A DNA stretch of 64,000 nucleotides from Halomonas borealis (GTDB lineage: Bacteria; Pseudomonadota; Gammaproteobacteria; Pseudomonadales; Halomonadaceae): NCBI RefSeq assembly GCF_004798905.1, contig NZ_SDMO01000001.1:558001-622000 (forward strand). Reading direction: 5' to 3'. Of the stretch, positions 1 through 8,060 are shown in pieces. The translations under genes were made by a program, and so were the position numbers. How positions within the stretch are numbered: position 1 is the first letter of the stretch; the number at the start of each line of letters is the position of its first letter. The notes beneath the pieces were generated by a model that was given only the letters and a program-made list of their open reading frames with translations, was not told the DNA's origin and made no database searches.

Positions 1-364
1 ACCGTCTAACCTTTGCCGTTTCCGGCTCGTAATCAATGTCTACTGCCTTTGACCATGTCCACTTAACTAGGTCCCAAAGAGCAGCCCCTGCGACACTGTA
101 ACCAAGGGAAGAAGTAGCATCAGCGTTCAAGACAATGGTAATAATCTCTTGGAAGCTGCCACGCCGAGAAGGACTGATATAGATTTCTGCCCCCGTGGCA
201 CTGTTTGCTCTTTTCCTGATTTCACCATCGTTAATCAAAGCATGAGTACTTACTGCGAGAGCCCTGGCAAGCCCCTGTATCGAAACACCGGCATCATAGA
301 GATCAAGTCGGCCCTCCTCGGCTGTCCCATGGTGGTAGCTCACCTTAATTTGAAGATTTGCCAA
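1..364 (-). CDS. Integron cassette gene, partial at left edge (unknown, DUF7946-like)
   Basis: An uninterrupted minus-strand frame of 121 codons runs off the left edge. It lies just inside the neighbouring attC site, where a cassette gene should begin. No ATG fits; the best start is the TTG at 364-362, preceded by a purine-rich AGGGGGAG that is closer than usual, so the exact start is uncertain. The N-terminus (ANLQIKVSYHHGTAEEGRLD, followed by a segment with ARALAVSTHALINDG) resembles what I recall of an uncharacterised family often carried in integron cassettes (DUF7946-like). That is a recognition from memory, not a search. Codon use is much more AT-rich than in the flanking chromosome, as expected for a cassette. 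Function unknown; the C-terminus and its attC lie outside the window. Confidence 0.6.
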   Translation of the reverse strand, partial: MANLQIKVSYHHGTAEEGRLDLYDAGVSIQGLARALAVSTHALINDGEIRKRANSATGAEIYISPSRRGSFQEIITIVLNADATSSLGYSVAGAALWDLVKWTWSKAVDIDYEPETAKVRR

Positions 365-386
365 AACTCCCCCTATGATTAAAATA

Positions 387-508
387 TGACTAACGCCAAG
401 CTCACCGGCACATTTTACGGAGAGCGTTTTTTTGTAAGAATGTAGCGAAGCGGAATACACAAAAACGCGCGTAGCAAAATGTGTCCGCGTGCAGCTTTTT
501 GTTAGGCC
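387..508 (-). repeat. attC recombination site of cassette 2
   Basis: In cassette orientation (- strand) the site begins with GCCTAAC (507-501) overlapping the stop codon of the 502-981 gene, and ends with GTTAGTC near 397-391. Between them the arms pair over a long imperfect hairpin: plus-strand AAGCTC/GCAGCTT, CACATTTTAC/GCAAAATGTG and GCGTTTTTTTGT/ACAAAAACGC. This is the classic attC layout: terminal inverted core sites, paired inner arms and a variable loop. The length, about 120 bp, is within the usual attC range. Confidence 0.8.
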
Positions 509-981
509 ATGGCCCTTTTGATAATATTAACTTCATATTCACTGTAAGAATCAGACGCTTGACCTCTACATGAATATTTACCTTCTATTATAGCTTGGCC
601 CGATTCACGCCAAATTTCTTCAGTCAACGCTTCGATAGATGCCGCGTTACTATCTCCAAAAACATCCGATACATATAAATTGGAGTTTTTCTTACCCGAA
701 GCGCTTGGCAAGGCAATTCCATTCGGCGGCGAGTCGACTACTTTCCTAAGTACTAGCCTATCTAAATCGGGGCAACGATAAATTTTATAATGCAAACCAG
801 TGCGTTTACTGCTGCTCGCTTGGCTTAAAATCGATGCAATATCTGACTGTGGTTCTTCCTCTGAACCGTATTTTGATCCAATGGGCTCCCTCTGAGACCC
901 AACGATAAAGGAAAACGTAAGAGCATGACGAAATTGTACGTCTTGCCAATAATTGATCATCTTTTCCCATTTCGGAGCCAT
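502..981 (-). CDS. Integron cassette 2 protein, unknown function
   Basis: A 159-aa protein I do not recognise. The longer frame starts inside the attC of the next cassette. I choose the ATG at 981, which has a clear ribosome binding site (GGAAAGGA) just after the attC end and begins MAPKWEKMINYWQD. No signal peptide or membrane segment is visible; the sequence is soluble, Ser-rich and of mixed charge. The stop codon lies within the first core of its own attC site, typical of a one-gene cassette. Base composition is far more AT-rich than the chromosome. It is probably expressed from a promoter near attI through the preceding cassette. Confidence 0.7.
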   Translation of the reverse strand: MAPKWEKMINYWQDVQFRHALTFSFIVGSQREPIGSKYGSEEEPQSDIASILSQASSSKRTGLHYKIYRCPDLDRLVLRKVVDSPPNGIALPSASGKKNSNLYVSDVFGDSNAASIEALTEEIWRESGQAIIEGKYSCRGQASDSYSEYEVNIIKRAMA

Positions 982-992
982 GATTTTTCCTT

Positions 993-1070
993 TCCTAACG
1001 CCCGCCATCACCGGTGACAAAACCGGAGCGAAGCGGAGGTTTTGGCATCCGGTGGATGGCCTGGTTAGGA
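993..1070 (-). repeat. attC recombination site of cassette 1
   Basis: On the - strand the site starts TCCTAAC (1070-1064, containing the stop codon of the 1065-1655 gene) and ends GTTAGGA (999-993). The inner arms pair well: GGCCATCCACCGGATGCCAAAACC against GGTTTTGTCACCGGTGATGGC in the same strand, around a CGCTTCGC-containing loop. At about 78 bp this is a short, well-formed attC of the type common in chromosomal integrons. Confidence 0.88.
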
Positions 1071-1655
1071 TTTGTTAGACCGTTTTCGGAATTCGTCATA
1101 GTAATAGGATGCCTTTTCAGGGTCGCCCAGCGCGATCTCAAGCATTAGCTGCAATGTCAGGAGAGGCCCTGGAATAATTCCGTCTTCATCGATCTCAGCA
1201 TCTCGGAAATCTGGGTTGATAGCGAGTTCGAAGTTTACAATCCACCAAACCTCGATTTTTCTGAGCAGAGCCACCATCCGCTCGAACTGCTGAGCAAAAT
1301 TAACAGAGCTTTCTCCTCCAATAAGGTTGGGCATTTCGTGAGCAACTTCGTTTCTAGACTTACGGATTTCATCAAATGCTTTAATATCCTCTGAAGTTAT
1401 TGCTTCGTGCTCTTTCAGCCATTCAAGAGACGCTCTGACCTTGCTTTTGTGTCTGAATTTAACCTCGGTTTCATACTCTGGCGAGAGCAAATGGCCCTGC
1501 GGCCCATATCCATCGGTGAAGAAAGTTTCAATCCTCTCAATAATTGAGTCCTTGAGAATCTCGAAAGCCGCAAGATATATCGAAGCGGAGATCAATTTGG
1601 TTCTGAGGATTTCAGGATTGAGAAAATCCTCCCACCTCCTAGATGACTTACTCAT
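1065..1655 (-). CDS. Integron cassette 1 protein with HEPN-like motif
   Basis: A 196-aa predicted soluble, helical protein in the cassette next to attI, so it should be the best-expressed member of the array. The ATG at 1655 lies about 7 nt after the recombined core GTTAGGA. The middle contains RKSRNEVAHE. The RNxxxH spacing matches the R-x(4-6)-H signature of HEPN-domain proteins, many of which are ribonuclease toxins or phage-defence effectors. HEPN assignment rests only on this motif and the helical look. The second half is acidic. There is no partner antitoxin gene in the cassette. It could equally be a non-catalytic HEPN-like protein. AT-rich codon use marks it as foreign. Confidence 0.6.
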   Translation of the reverse strand: MSKSSRRWEDFLNPEILRTKLISASIYLAAFEILKDSIIERIETFFTDGYGPQGHLLSPEYETEVKFRHKSKVRASLEWLKEHEAITSEDIKAFDEIRKSRNEVAHEMPNLIGGESSVNFAQQFERMVALLRKIEVWWIVNFELAINPDFRDAEIDEDGIIPGPLLTLQLMLEIALGDPEKASYYYDEFRKRSNKS

Positions 1656-1661
1656 GGAAAA

Positions 1662-1752
1662 TCCTAACAGTGATTAGATGGAATGCTCGTATACTGGATG
1701 AACGTGCCGGCACGTTCAATATTGTTATCGACCCCATCATTCCACGCCTAAC
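1662..1752 (-). other. attI region of the integron
   Basis: The stretch between the first cassette gene and intI carries two core-like sites in the correct orientation on the - strand: GTTAGGA at 1668-1662, directly at the left cassette boundary, and GTTAGGC at 1752-1746. Either could be the functional attI crossover point; the first is the one now joined to a cassette. The segment between them shows no attC pairing, so it does not look like an extra cassette. Confidence 0.6.
1699..1718. promoter_or_regulatory. 20-bp perfect palindrome in attI region
   Basis: TGAACGTGCCGGCACGTTCA is a perfect palindrome lying between the two attI core-like sites and the integrase gene. A palindrome without a loop suggests a dimeric regulator binding site rather than a recombination hairpin. 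Its regulator is unknown; it could act on the cassette promoter. Confidence 0.45.
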
Positions 1753-1871
1753 CTATTGATATCATATAGTCTTAAGTAAAGCTCGGCTTCCTATGCAAAA
1801 TTCGCGTGCTTGCGCGCTTTGCCATCACCAATAATACTGTATGCATATCCATAAGAAGAGAGGGCGTTCGT

Positions 1872-2837
1872 ATGGATTCGCACAGCAAGCCTCCCAGGCT
1901 GATGGACCGCGTGACGGCCGTCATGCGTGTAAAACACTACAGCCTGCGTACCGAGAAAACCTATTGCTACTGGATCCGCTTCTTCATCCGCTTCCATGGG
2001 ATACGGCACCCCGCCGGTATGGGGGCACCCGACGTCCATGCCTTCCTGGAACATCTCGCAGTGGAACGGCATGTGGCAGCGGCCACACAGAACCAAGCCT
2101 TGAATGCCCTCGTTTTTCTTTACCGCCAAGTGCTTGAGCAACCTTTGGGCGATATCGGGGAGTTCTCGCGTGCCAAGCGCCCTCGCCGTTTACCCGTAGT
2201 GCTGTCACACGAGGAAGTCATGCGCGTACTGAGCCAGTTGTCAGGTCCGATGCACCTGATGGCTGCGCTGATGTACGGGGCGGGCTTGAGAGTAACGGAA
2301 GTCTGTCGGCTACGCGTGCGAGATATCGATATCGAGCGCCAGATCCTGACGGTAAGATCCGGCAAGGGAGATAAGGATCGCACCACACTGCTGCCCCACC
2401 GTTGCATCATGCCGATTCAGAAGCGAATCACCCAGGCCCAACACTTACTGAACCGTCGCCTCGACAATGATCAGGTTCCCGTCACCCTACCCCATGCTCT
2501 GGGTCGCAAGTATCCTAATGCTGGCCTTTCGTTGGCGTGGCAGTGGCTGTTTCCTTCCACCCGCCCCTGCTTCGATCCTGACGGGAAAGTGGTACTGCAC
2601 CATCTTCATACGTCGGCGGTGCAGAAATCGGTCAGGCAGGCGATGCGCCGCGTGGATCTTACAAGGCCGGGCTCCTGCCATACCCTAAGACACAGCTTCG
2701 CGACTCAGCTATTAAGCCGGGGCACGGATATTCGTACGGTTCAGGAGTTATTGGGCCACAAGAGCGTCGAAACCACCCAGATATACACCCATGTACTGGG
2801 GAACGGTTTCGCGGGTGTCCGAAGCCCGCTGGAATAG
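1872..2837 (+). CDS. intI: Integron integrase (tyrosine recombinase IntI)
   Basis: A 321-aa tyrosine recombinase that catalyses attI x attC and attC x attC exchange of gene cassettes. The N-terminal SAM-like domain has the typical integron integrase opening ([20 protein letters not shown]). The catalytic arginine is in [13 protein letters not shown], the lysine in GKGDKDR, the box-[11 protein letters not shown] supplies His and Arg, and [16 protein letters not shown] supplies the last His and the Tyr nucleophile. Between patches lies the extra segment specific to IntI ([10 protein letters not shown], then AWQWLFPS), which separates it from XerC/D. The C-terminus GVRSPLE matches class-1-type ends. 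I use the ATG at 1872 (GAGAGG upstream) rather than the longer frame from 1806. It is transcribed away from the cassettes, as in ordinary integrons. It appears intact. Confidence 0.96.
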   Translation: MDSHSKPPRLMDRVTAVMRVKHYSLRTEKTYCYWIRFFIRFHGIRHPAGMGAPDVHAFLEHLAVERHVAAATQNQALNALVFLYRQVLEQPLGDIGEFSRAKRPRRLPVVLSHEEVMRVLSQLSGPMHLMAALMYGAGLRVTEVCRLRVRDIDIERQILTVRSGKGDKDRTTLLPHRCIMPIQKRITQAQHLLNRRLDNDQVPVTLPHALGRKYPNAGLSLAWQWLFPSTRPCFDPDGKVVLHHLHTSAVQKSVRQAMRRVDLTRPGSCHTLRHSFATQLLSRGTDIRTVQELLGHKSVETTQIYTHVLGNGFAGVRSPLE

Positions 2838-2942
2838 GCGTGATGGCGTGGCAATCGATCATGCGCCTGCTGAATGTACGGGCACTCACATCATCGCCTG
2901 CGATAGCCCACCCCGTCTAAACAGCACGACAATCATCTAACA

Positions 2943-2974
2943 GCCCGCCCCAAACAATGCCGTATGGGGCGGGC
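2943..2974 (-). terminator. Hairpin after dhaKL
   Basis: GCCCGCCCC and GGGGCGGGC form a perfect 9-bp stem with a 14-nt loop, located 9 bp beyond the stop codon of the dihydroxyacetone kinase gene. The T-tract on the - strand is weak, so termination efficiency is uncertain. Confidence 0.55.
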
Positions 2975-2982
2975 CTGATAGG

Positions 2983-4653
2983 CTATCGATAGCGGCTGGA
3001 TGAGGCCTTCGCTTGCGCCAACGTCTCGAAGACGCGCGCCACGGCTTCGGCGCCGGGGTCGACGATGCCCTTGAGCGCGCTTTCCGGCACATAGGCGGAA
3101 CGCCCGGCGTTGGCCGTAGTGAGCGAGGCGGTAGCGTCGGCGCCGGTGCGCGCCGCCTGGGCGGCCTCCACCAGGCTATTGCCTTCTTCCAGCGCGGTGA
3201 TCGCCGGCAGCAGGGCATCGAGCATGGTGCGGTCCCCTGCCCTGGCGCCACCGTATTCCTGCATCTTGCCCACGCCCGTTGCCAGGGCCTCTGCCGGGCC
3301 ATCGCCGCGGTCCAGGGCGCCCCCCGCCGCGGTGAACAGAATCGACAGTAGCACGCCGCTGGAGCCACCCATGTCGCGGGCCAGCAGCTGGCCAATACCG
3401 GTGAACAACGGCGCCAGCTCGGTGGTGGTCAGCTGCCTGGCATCGAGTGCCCGAGCCAGGCTGTCGGCGCCACTTTGCATGCTGGCCCCGGCATCGCCGT
3501 CTCCGCTGCTGGCATCCAGGGCATCCAGCGCCTCGCGGGCCCCGCGCAGCATCTCGATCATCCGCCACACCGTCGCCGTAGTCTCGGCATCTTGCGGGGC
3601 ATCGTCGAGCAGGGCGTCGTGACCCTGGGCCGTGTTCGGCGTGAAGGTGGGCGCCTGACGAACCCGGTGCACGCCGGGCCAGGCGGGAGCCTGCGTCGGC
3701 GCCGTCAACGCGTCCAGCAACTCCGACGTGCCAGGCACCAGGGTGACGGAGAAACCATGCATGTCCAGCGAGGTCATCAGCGGCGCGGGGCCGATCAGGT
3801 GGCCGACATTCGTCACGCCCAGTTGGCGCAGCAGGCTCTCGGCCAGCACGCCCATCTCTTGAGTCGAGCAGCTCCCTAGGTTGTTGAGCATGGCCACCCA
3901 GGCGGTATCGGTGGATTCGCCGAGCGCCTCGCACAGCGGCTCGAGCACCAGGCGCATGGCGTCATCCGCACTCTCGGGGGCCACCTCGCGAGTGCCGGTC
4001 TCGTTGTGAATGCCCAGGCCCAGTTCGGGCGAGCGAGACGCCGCCGGCTGGCCGGGATGAGCGGCGGGTTTCAGCGCCATGCCGAGCGAGCCCATGCGCT
4101 CACACAGCGCATTCGCCTGGTGCTGGATCTCCCCCAGCGGCGTACCCTGAGCAGCGAGGTAGCCGGTCAACTTGTGCACCAACAAGGTGCCGGCGATGCC
4201 ACGCGGTTGCGGCGCCTCGGCGATGGCCACGTCGTCGGCGACGATCACCATCTCGACATTCAGCCCCTCGGCGCGGGCGCGCTCGGCCGCCAGGCCGAAG
4301 TTCAGGCGGTCGCCGGTGTAGTTCTTCACCACCAGCAGGCAGCCGGCGGCGCCGCACACCTCGCGGATCGCCGCCAACACAGGCTCGACGCTGGGTGAGG
4401 CGAACAGGCTGCCGGAGATCACCCCGGTTAGCATGCCCTGGCCGATGAAACCGGCGTGGGCGGGCTCGTGGCCGGCGCCACCGCCGGAGAGCACAGCAAC
4501 CTGATCGCGGCCCTGTCGTGTCCTGTCCCAGTCGTCCCTGATGAGAATGCGCAGCCCGCTCTCGGGGGTGGCGACGCGCAGCTCGCCCGTCGCCCCCGCC
4601 ACCTGCAAGATGTCATCGACGACGCGATCGGGCGCGTTATAAAAGCGTTCCAT
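2983..4653 (-). CDS. dhaK: Dihydroxyacetone kinase, ATP-dependent (DhaK-DhaL fusion)
   Basis: A 556-aa cytoplasmic kinase that phosphorylates dihydroxyacetone (and often glyceraldehyde) with ATP, feeding glycerol/DHA carbon into glycolysis. The DhaK domain (about 1-330) shows GGGAGHEP at 57-64, NYTGD at 111-115 and the GLGIHNETG loop, whose His216 is the expected covalent substrate-binding residue. The DhaL ATP-binding domain (about 365-556) carries the Mg-binding GDGDAGASM and a GGSSG loop. Single-chain fusion of both domains is the Citrobacter/eukaryote type, distinct from the PTS-dependent DhaKLM enzymes. It stands alone here. The ATG at 4653 has GGGGAC upstream. Glycerol-derived substrates are plausible in a halophile habitat, but that is inference. 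Confidence 0.93.
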   Translation of the reverse strand: MERFYNAPDRVVDDILQVAGATGELRVATPESGLRILIRDDWDRTRQGRDQVAVLSGGGAGHEPAHAGFIGQGMLTGVISGSLFASPSVEPVLAAIREVCGAAGCLLVVKNYTGDRLNFGLAAERARAEGLNVEMVIVADDVAIAEAPQPRGIAGTLLVHKLTGYLAAQGTPLGEIQHQANALCERMGSLGMALKPAAHPGQPAASRSPELGLGIHNETGTREVAPESADDAMRLVLEPLCEALGESTDTAWVAMLNNLGSCSTQEMGVLAESLLRQLGVTNVGHLIGPAPLMTSLDMHGFSVTLVPGTSELLDALTAPTQAPAWPGVHRVRQAPTFTPNTAQGHDALLDDAPQDAETTATVWRMIEMLRGAREALDALDASSGDGDAGASMQSGADSLARALDARQLTTTELAPLFTGIGQLLARDMGGSSGVLLSILFTAAGGALDRGDGPAEALATGVGKMQEYGGARAGDRTMLDALLPAITALEEGNSLVEAAQAARTGADATASLTTANAGRSAYVPESALKGIVDPGAEAVARVFETLAQAKASSSRYR

Positions 4654-5043
4654 ATAGTGTCCCCGGTACCCAGCTCGGCGCTTCGAAGGATGGCCAGGAT
4701 GAGTGGATGCTGGCCATCGCGGTGGCCATATCCTGCCCCCGCCCGGCGGTGGCGTCCAACATAAGGCCGATCATGGCCGCGTGGTAGGCAGGGAATCCGC
4801 GCCGGGCACGCTACCGCTCGGCCAACCGGCATTTCTCGACGGCCCTTCGGTCGTCTTCTGCGGTAGCCCCTGCGTCCCGTGTGTAGCCGTCTGCTGCGGC
4901 CTCGATGAGACGATGCTAGGCGATCGCCACCGTGGCTGCAAAAGAGCTGTTTTAACACTGCTGCATGGCACAGAGATGAGGGTTTTCCGATACGCGAGAG
5001 GCCGCGTAGGCTGGAGGCCACACCGCGTGGAGGAGGCAATGCC
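4654..5043. other. Intergenic stretch without a confident gene
   Basis: The 390 bases between divergent dhaKL and the DCC-family gene hold the two promoters, which I could not pin down. A minus-strand frame of roughly 45 codons (about 4655-4797, containing AAMIGLMLDATAG) has coding-like third positions but no convincing start and no family I know. It could be a small gene, a gene remnant or chance. Confidence 0.3.
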
Positions 5044-5523
5044 ATGACACGACAGACCGACGCTCGCGGGCCTGAGCATGACACCTCAGCTAGCCCATCA
5101 GACGCCCGGCCCGAGCCTTCCACAGGCGGCCCGGCCGCGGCGCGCCGAATGCGCCTGGTCTACGATGGCGAATGCCCGATATGTCGGCGCTATGTGCGCT
5201 GGCAGCGTATTCGGCGCGATGTCGGCGAGCTCGAACTGATCGATGGCCGCCAGGCGAGCGAGGCCCGCCGCGAGCTCAGCGCCCAGGGCATCGACCTGGA
5301 CCAGGGCTTCGCCCTGCAGCTCGGCGATCAGTGGTATCACGGCAGCGAGGCCCTGCATCGACTCACCCTGCTCGGCACGCGTAGCGGCGTGTTCAACCGG
5401 CTGATGTATCGCTTGTTCGCGAGCCCCGGGCGCACCGCCCGCCTCTACCCCGGGCTCAAGGCCTGCCGTCGTGCCCTGCTGCGCCTGTGCCGCATTCCGC
5501 CCATCGACAACCTGCGCCGCTGA
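5044..5523 (+). CDS. DCC-family thiol-disulfide oxidoreductase-like protein (DUF393)
   Basis: A 159-aa protein of the DUF393/DCC family, named for the conserved N-terminal DGECPICRRYV motif, in which two Cys residues are spaced CxxC as in thioredoxin-like enzymes. The first 35 residues are a low-complexity, Pro/Ser/Gly-rich extension before MRLVYDGE, so a later start (Met at residue 36) is possible. The ATG at 5044 has a strong GGAGGAG upstream and is kept. The C-terminal half has the usual family pattern with an aromatic GSEALHRLTLLGT stretch. Biochemical role is not established for the family; a redox function is inferred from the CxxC. Confidence 0.85.
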   Translation: MTRQTDARGPEHDTSASPSDARPEPSTGGPAAARRMRLVYDGECPICRRYVRWQRIRRDVGELELIDGRQASEARRELSAQGIDLDQGFALQLGDQWYHGSEALHRLTLLGTRSGVFNRLMYRLFASPGRTARLYPGLKACRRALLRLCRIPPIDNLRR

Positions 5524-5556
5524 GCGCCACAGCGGTTCGCCGACGCACACCAGAGG

Positions 5557-7092
5557 TCATGAGGACGGCTCCCGGTCTAGGTCGAGCGCCTGCGGAGTAT
5601 CCCCGTTGCCGGCGCCTCCCAGGCGGGTCAGGCCATGGGGCGCGGCGATGCGGAAGAAACGTTCCACCACCTCACCCGGTGCCGGCCGGGTCATCAGCGA
5701 CACCGCCACGAACAGCGGCAGGTTGAGCATCAGCCCCCAGAAACCGGCATGCAGGCCCAGCGGGTGCTTCCACACGGTGGTGAAGGCCACGGTGACGAGA
5801 AAACCGCCGACGATGCCTGCCATCACGCCCCACTTCGACGCACGCGGCCACAGGAACATGCCGATGAAGGCCGGCAGTACCTGGGTAGCGAAGCCCAGCC
5901 CCACCAGCAGGATCATCACCAGGCTGCCGGGCTCGGCGATCGCCAGCGGGGCGATCACCAGCGCCATCAGCGGCACGATCATCCAGCGCGCCAGCCGCCC
6001 GGTGAACGCCTCCGAGAGCCCCAACAGCGGTTGTGCCACGTCCTTGCTCCACGACAGTGCCACCGAGTGGATGAACGGTTCGCTAGAGGACATCGCCGCC
6101 GCCAGGGTGCCGGCGCCGAGCAAGCCCACCAGCCACACCGGCAGGTGCTGCATGGCGTATTCCAACACTACGGTGTCGGCGCGGGCCAGGTCGGGCAGCG
6201 CGAAGATGCCGATGAAGCCCACCACCACCATCGGCAGGATCACCACATAATAGGTCGGCAGCCAGGTGGCGCTGCGGCGCAGGGTGCGCGCGGACGAGGC
6301 GCTCATCCACTGGGTCCACACCGGCGGCATGAACGAGCACATCGAGACGATGACCGAGGTGGTCCAGAAGCTGAAGCTCATGTCGCCACCGGCGCCGGGC
6401 AGGGTCAGGAACTCGCCGTGTTCGGCCTGAAGCCGCGTGAACAGCGCCCCGACATCGAGCCCACCGGTGGCGCCCTGCAACGACCACAGCCCCACCGTCC
6501 AGGCCACCGCCAGCATCAGCACGCCCTGGAAGGCGTTGGTGCGGCCGATGGCGCGCTGGCCACTGGCGAACAGGTAGACGGCGATGCAGGCCAGCACCAG
6601 CGGCACGCCCAGCCATACCGGAATCGCCCCGCCGCTCATCACGTTGAGGATGTAGGCGGCGCCGATGGTCTGCAGCACCGCATAGGCCACCGAGCCGATC
6701 GACATCACCAGCGCCGCCAGCATTCCCAGCAGCGGGCTCTGGTAGCGGTCGGCGATGGCGCTGGCCTGGGTCACATGGCCGAAGCGCTGGCCGAACTCCC
6801 ACACCTTAGGGCCGAAGTACCAGGCCACCAGCGCCAGGTAGGCGAGATAGACGGCCACGTAGAACACCGGCACGCCCTTGGCATAGGCCCAGCCCGGCGC
6901 GCCCATGAAGGTGTAGGCGCTGACGCTGCCGGCGGCGATCAGCAGGTACAGCGTGACCGGGCCCATGCTGCGCCCGGCCACGCCCCACTCCTCCAGGCTG
7001 TTCATGCGACGCCCGCCCCGAGCGTGCAGGCCTATCAGCATGGCGATGGCCACGTAGCCCAGGGTGATGAGCAGCGGCCAGGGGCTAGTCAT
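5557..7092 (-). CDS. Sodium:solute symporter (SSS family)
   Basis: A 511-aa inner-membrane permease with about 13 transmembrane helices, of the SSS family that couples uptake of small organic solutes to sodium entry. The GRSMG segment, AAGSVSAYTFMGAPGWAY and the GQRAIGRTNAFQGV loop are typical. The ATG at 7092 is chosen because it overlaps the stop of the upstream DUF3311 gene (ATGACTAG) and has GGGAGGA just upstream; a start at 7113 lacks that. Pairing with a DUF3311 small protein is the arrangement seen for monocarboxylate/amino-acid carriers of the MctP type, so a monocarboxylate or amino acid is the likely substrate, not provable here. Confidence 0.9.
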   Translation of the reverse strand: MTSPWPLLITLGYVAIAMLIGLHARGGRRMNSLEEWGVAGRSMGPVTLYLLIAAGSVSAYTFMGAPGWAYAKGVPVFYVAVYLAYLALVAWYFGPKVWEFGQRFGHVTQASAIADRYQSPLLGMLAALVMSIGSVAYAVLQTIGAAYILNVMSGGAIPVWLGVPLVLACIAVYLFASGQRAIGRTNAFQGVLMLAVAWTVGLWSLQGATGGLDVGALFTRLQAEHGEFLTLPGAGGDMSFSFWTTSVIVSMCSFMPPVWTQWMSASSARTLRRSATWLPTYYVVILPMVVVGFIGIFALPDLARADTVVLEYAMQHLPVWLVGLLGAGTLAAAMSSSEPFIHSVALSWSKDVAQPLLGLSEAFTGRLARWMIVPLMALVIAPLAIAEPGSLVMILLVGLGFATQVLPAFIGMFLWPRASKWGVMAGIVGGFLVTVAFTTVWKHPLGLHAGFWGLMLNLPLFVAVSLMTRPAPGEVVERFFRIAAPHGLTRLGGAGNGDTPQALDLDREPSS

Positions 7093-7318
7093 GCTCGTCC
7101 TCCCGGCGCTCAATAAGGCGGTTGGCGACCAGCATCACCGCCACGCAGGCGACGATCACCAGGTAGCTCCACACCACCAGCAGCGGTAGGCCGAGGAACA
7201 GCACGGCGCGATTCACCCAGCCGATGACCGGCCAGATACCGGCCGCGATCACGGCCATGAAGGCGAGCAGAAGCCCCCAGCCGGCACGGCTGGTAGGCAG
7301 AACAACGAGACGGGACAT
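7085..7318 (-). CDS. Small membrane protein of DUF3311 family
   Basis: A 77-aa protein with two predicted transmembrane helices (about 14-34 and 38-63) and a charged C-terminal end (NRLIERREDEHD). Genes of this family sit directly ahead of SSS symporter genes. Here the stop codon overlaps the symporter ATG, indicating translational coupling. It probably acts as an accessory subunit or assembly partner of that symporter. Confidence 0.82.
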   Translation of the reverse strand: MSRLVVLPTSRAGWGLLLAFMAVIAAGIWPVIGWVNRAVLFLGLPLLVVWSYLVIVACVAVMLVANRLIERREDEHD

Positions 7319-7433
7319 GACGAACGCTTTCTCAGAATGATGGTGCGAGGGCGGTAGATATTACACCGATATGCCGGGTCCTGTCGGCCCGCCCGGCACC
7401 GCCGGCCATGATGGCAAGGCGACGCAAGCCGCG

Positions 7434-7916
7434 TCAGTCCGCCGGTGTCAGGGTGCGCCGCATGATGGTCACGGTCTCGCCGTGGTACTCGCGCTCCTCC
7501 ACGGCCTGCCAACCCAGCCGCCGATAGAGCGATTGCTGGTCCGGGGTGTAGAGGTAGAAAAGGCCATGGCCGTGGTCCCGGGCCTCATCCTCCACGCGGC
7601 GCACCAGCGCGGTGGCGACGCCGCGCCCACGCCATTCGGGCAGCACATAGACCGATGCCAGCCAGGGCGTCAGTGAAGCACGGTCGTTCATGTCATCGAC
7701 CACCAGGCTAGCCATGCCCACCGGGCGCTCGTCCTCCATGGCGGCGAAGACCGAGGGCACGCCGGACGCGCCGCACTCGGCGCGCAAGCTGGCGATGGCG
7801 GCGGCGCGTCCGCGCCCCGGATGGAGATGCCCCCAGGCTTCATGGGCCCAGCCGGCCAGCGTGGCGACATGCGGCGAATGAACCGTGATGCGGGCGAGCG
7901 AGAGGCCTGAGACCAT
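7434..7916 (-). CDS. GNAT-family N-acetyltransferase
   Basis: A 160-aa acetyl-CoA-dependent acetyltransferase. The acetyl-CoA pyrophosphate-binding motif is VLPEWRGRGVATALV (GxGxA-type), followed by the motif-B segment GLFYLYTPDQQSLYRRLGW typical of GNATs. A much longer frame extends upstream, but the ATG at 7916 gives a full-length single-domain protein; the extension runs antisense through the divergent CDF gene. The substrate is not predictable. Confidence 0.87.
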   Translation of the reverse strand: MVSGLSLARITVHSPHVATLAGWAHEAWGHLHPGRGRAAAIASLRAECGASGVPSVFAAMEDERPVGMASLVVDDMNDRASLTPWLASVYVLPEWRGRGVATALVRRVEDEARDHGHGLFYLYTPDQQSLYRRLGWQAVEEREYHGETVTIMRRTLTPAD

Positions 7917-8060
7917 GGCGAGAGGCGTCCTTGGCGAAATGCATGAGGCGAAGCGGCGAAACCGCCCAGTATCCCCGTTCTCGCCATGGCCCGCCAGGGC
8001 CCCTCGCCCGGCCGAGGCGGCTCGGCTAGACTCGAGGCCTCGGTCACCAGGGAAGATGCC

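Noticed and set aside
149-382. 77-codon plus-strand frame in the leftmost cassette
   Set aside because: Cassette genes run on the - strand here, and the opposite frame is open throughout with better protein-like content.
1669-1745. A gene-less extra cassette between the two attI core-like sites
   Set aside because: The segment does not fold like an attC and lacks the RYYYAAC end; the two GTTAGG cores may simply be attI features.
1837-1852. LexA-box-like CTGT-N8-CCAT just upstream of intI
   Set aside because: The first half-site fits, but the second should be ACAG and reads CCAT. SOS control of intI is common in integrons, yet this site is too degenerate to claim.
4428-5123. Long minus-strand frame over the dhaKL promoter region
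   Set aside because: It overlaps dhaKL out of frame, with Arg/Gly/Ser-rich low-complexity translation typical of shadow frames in high-GC DNA.
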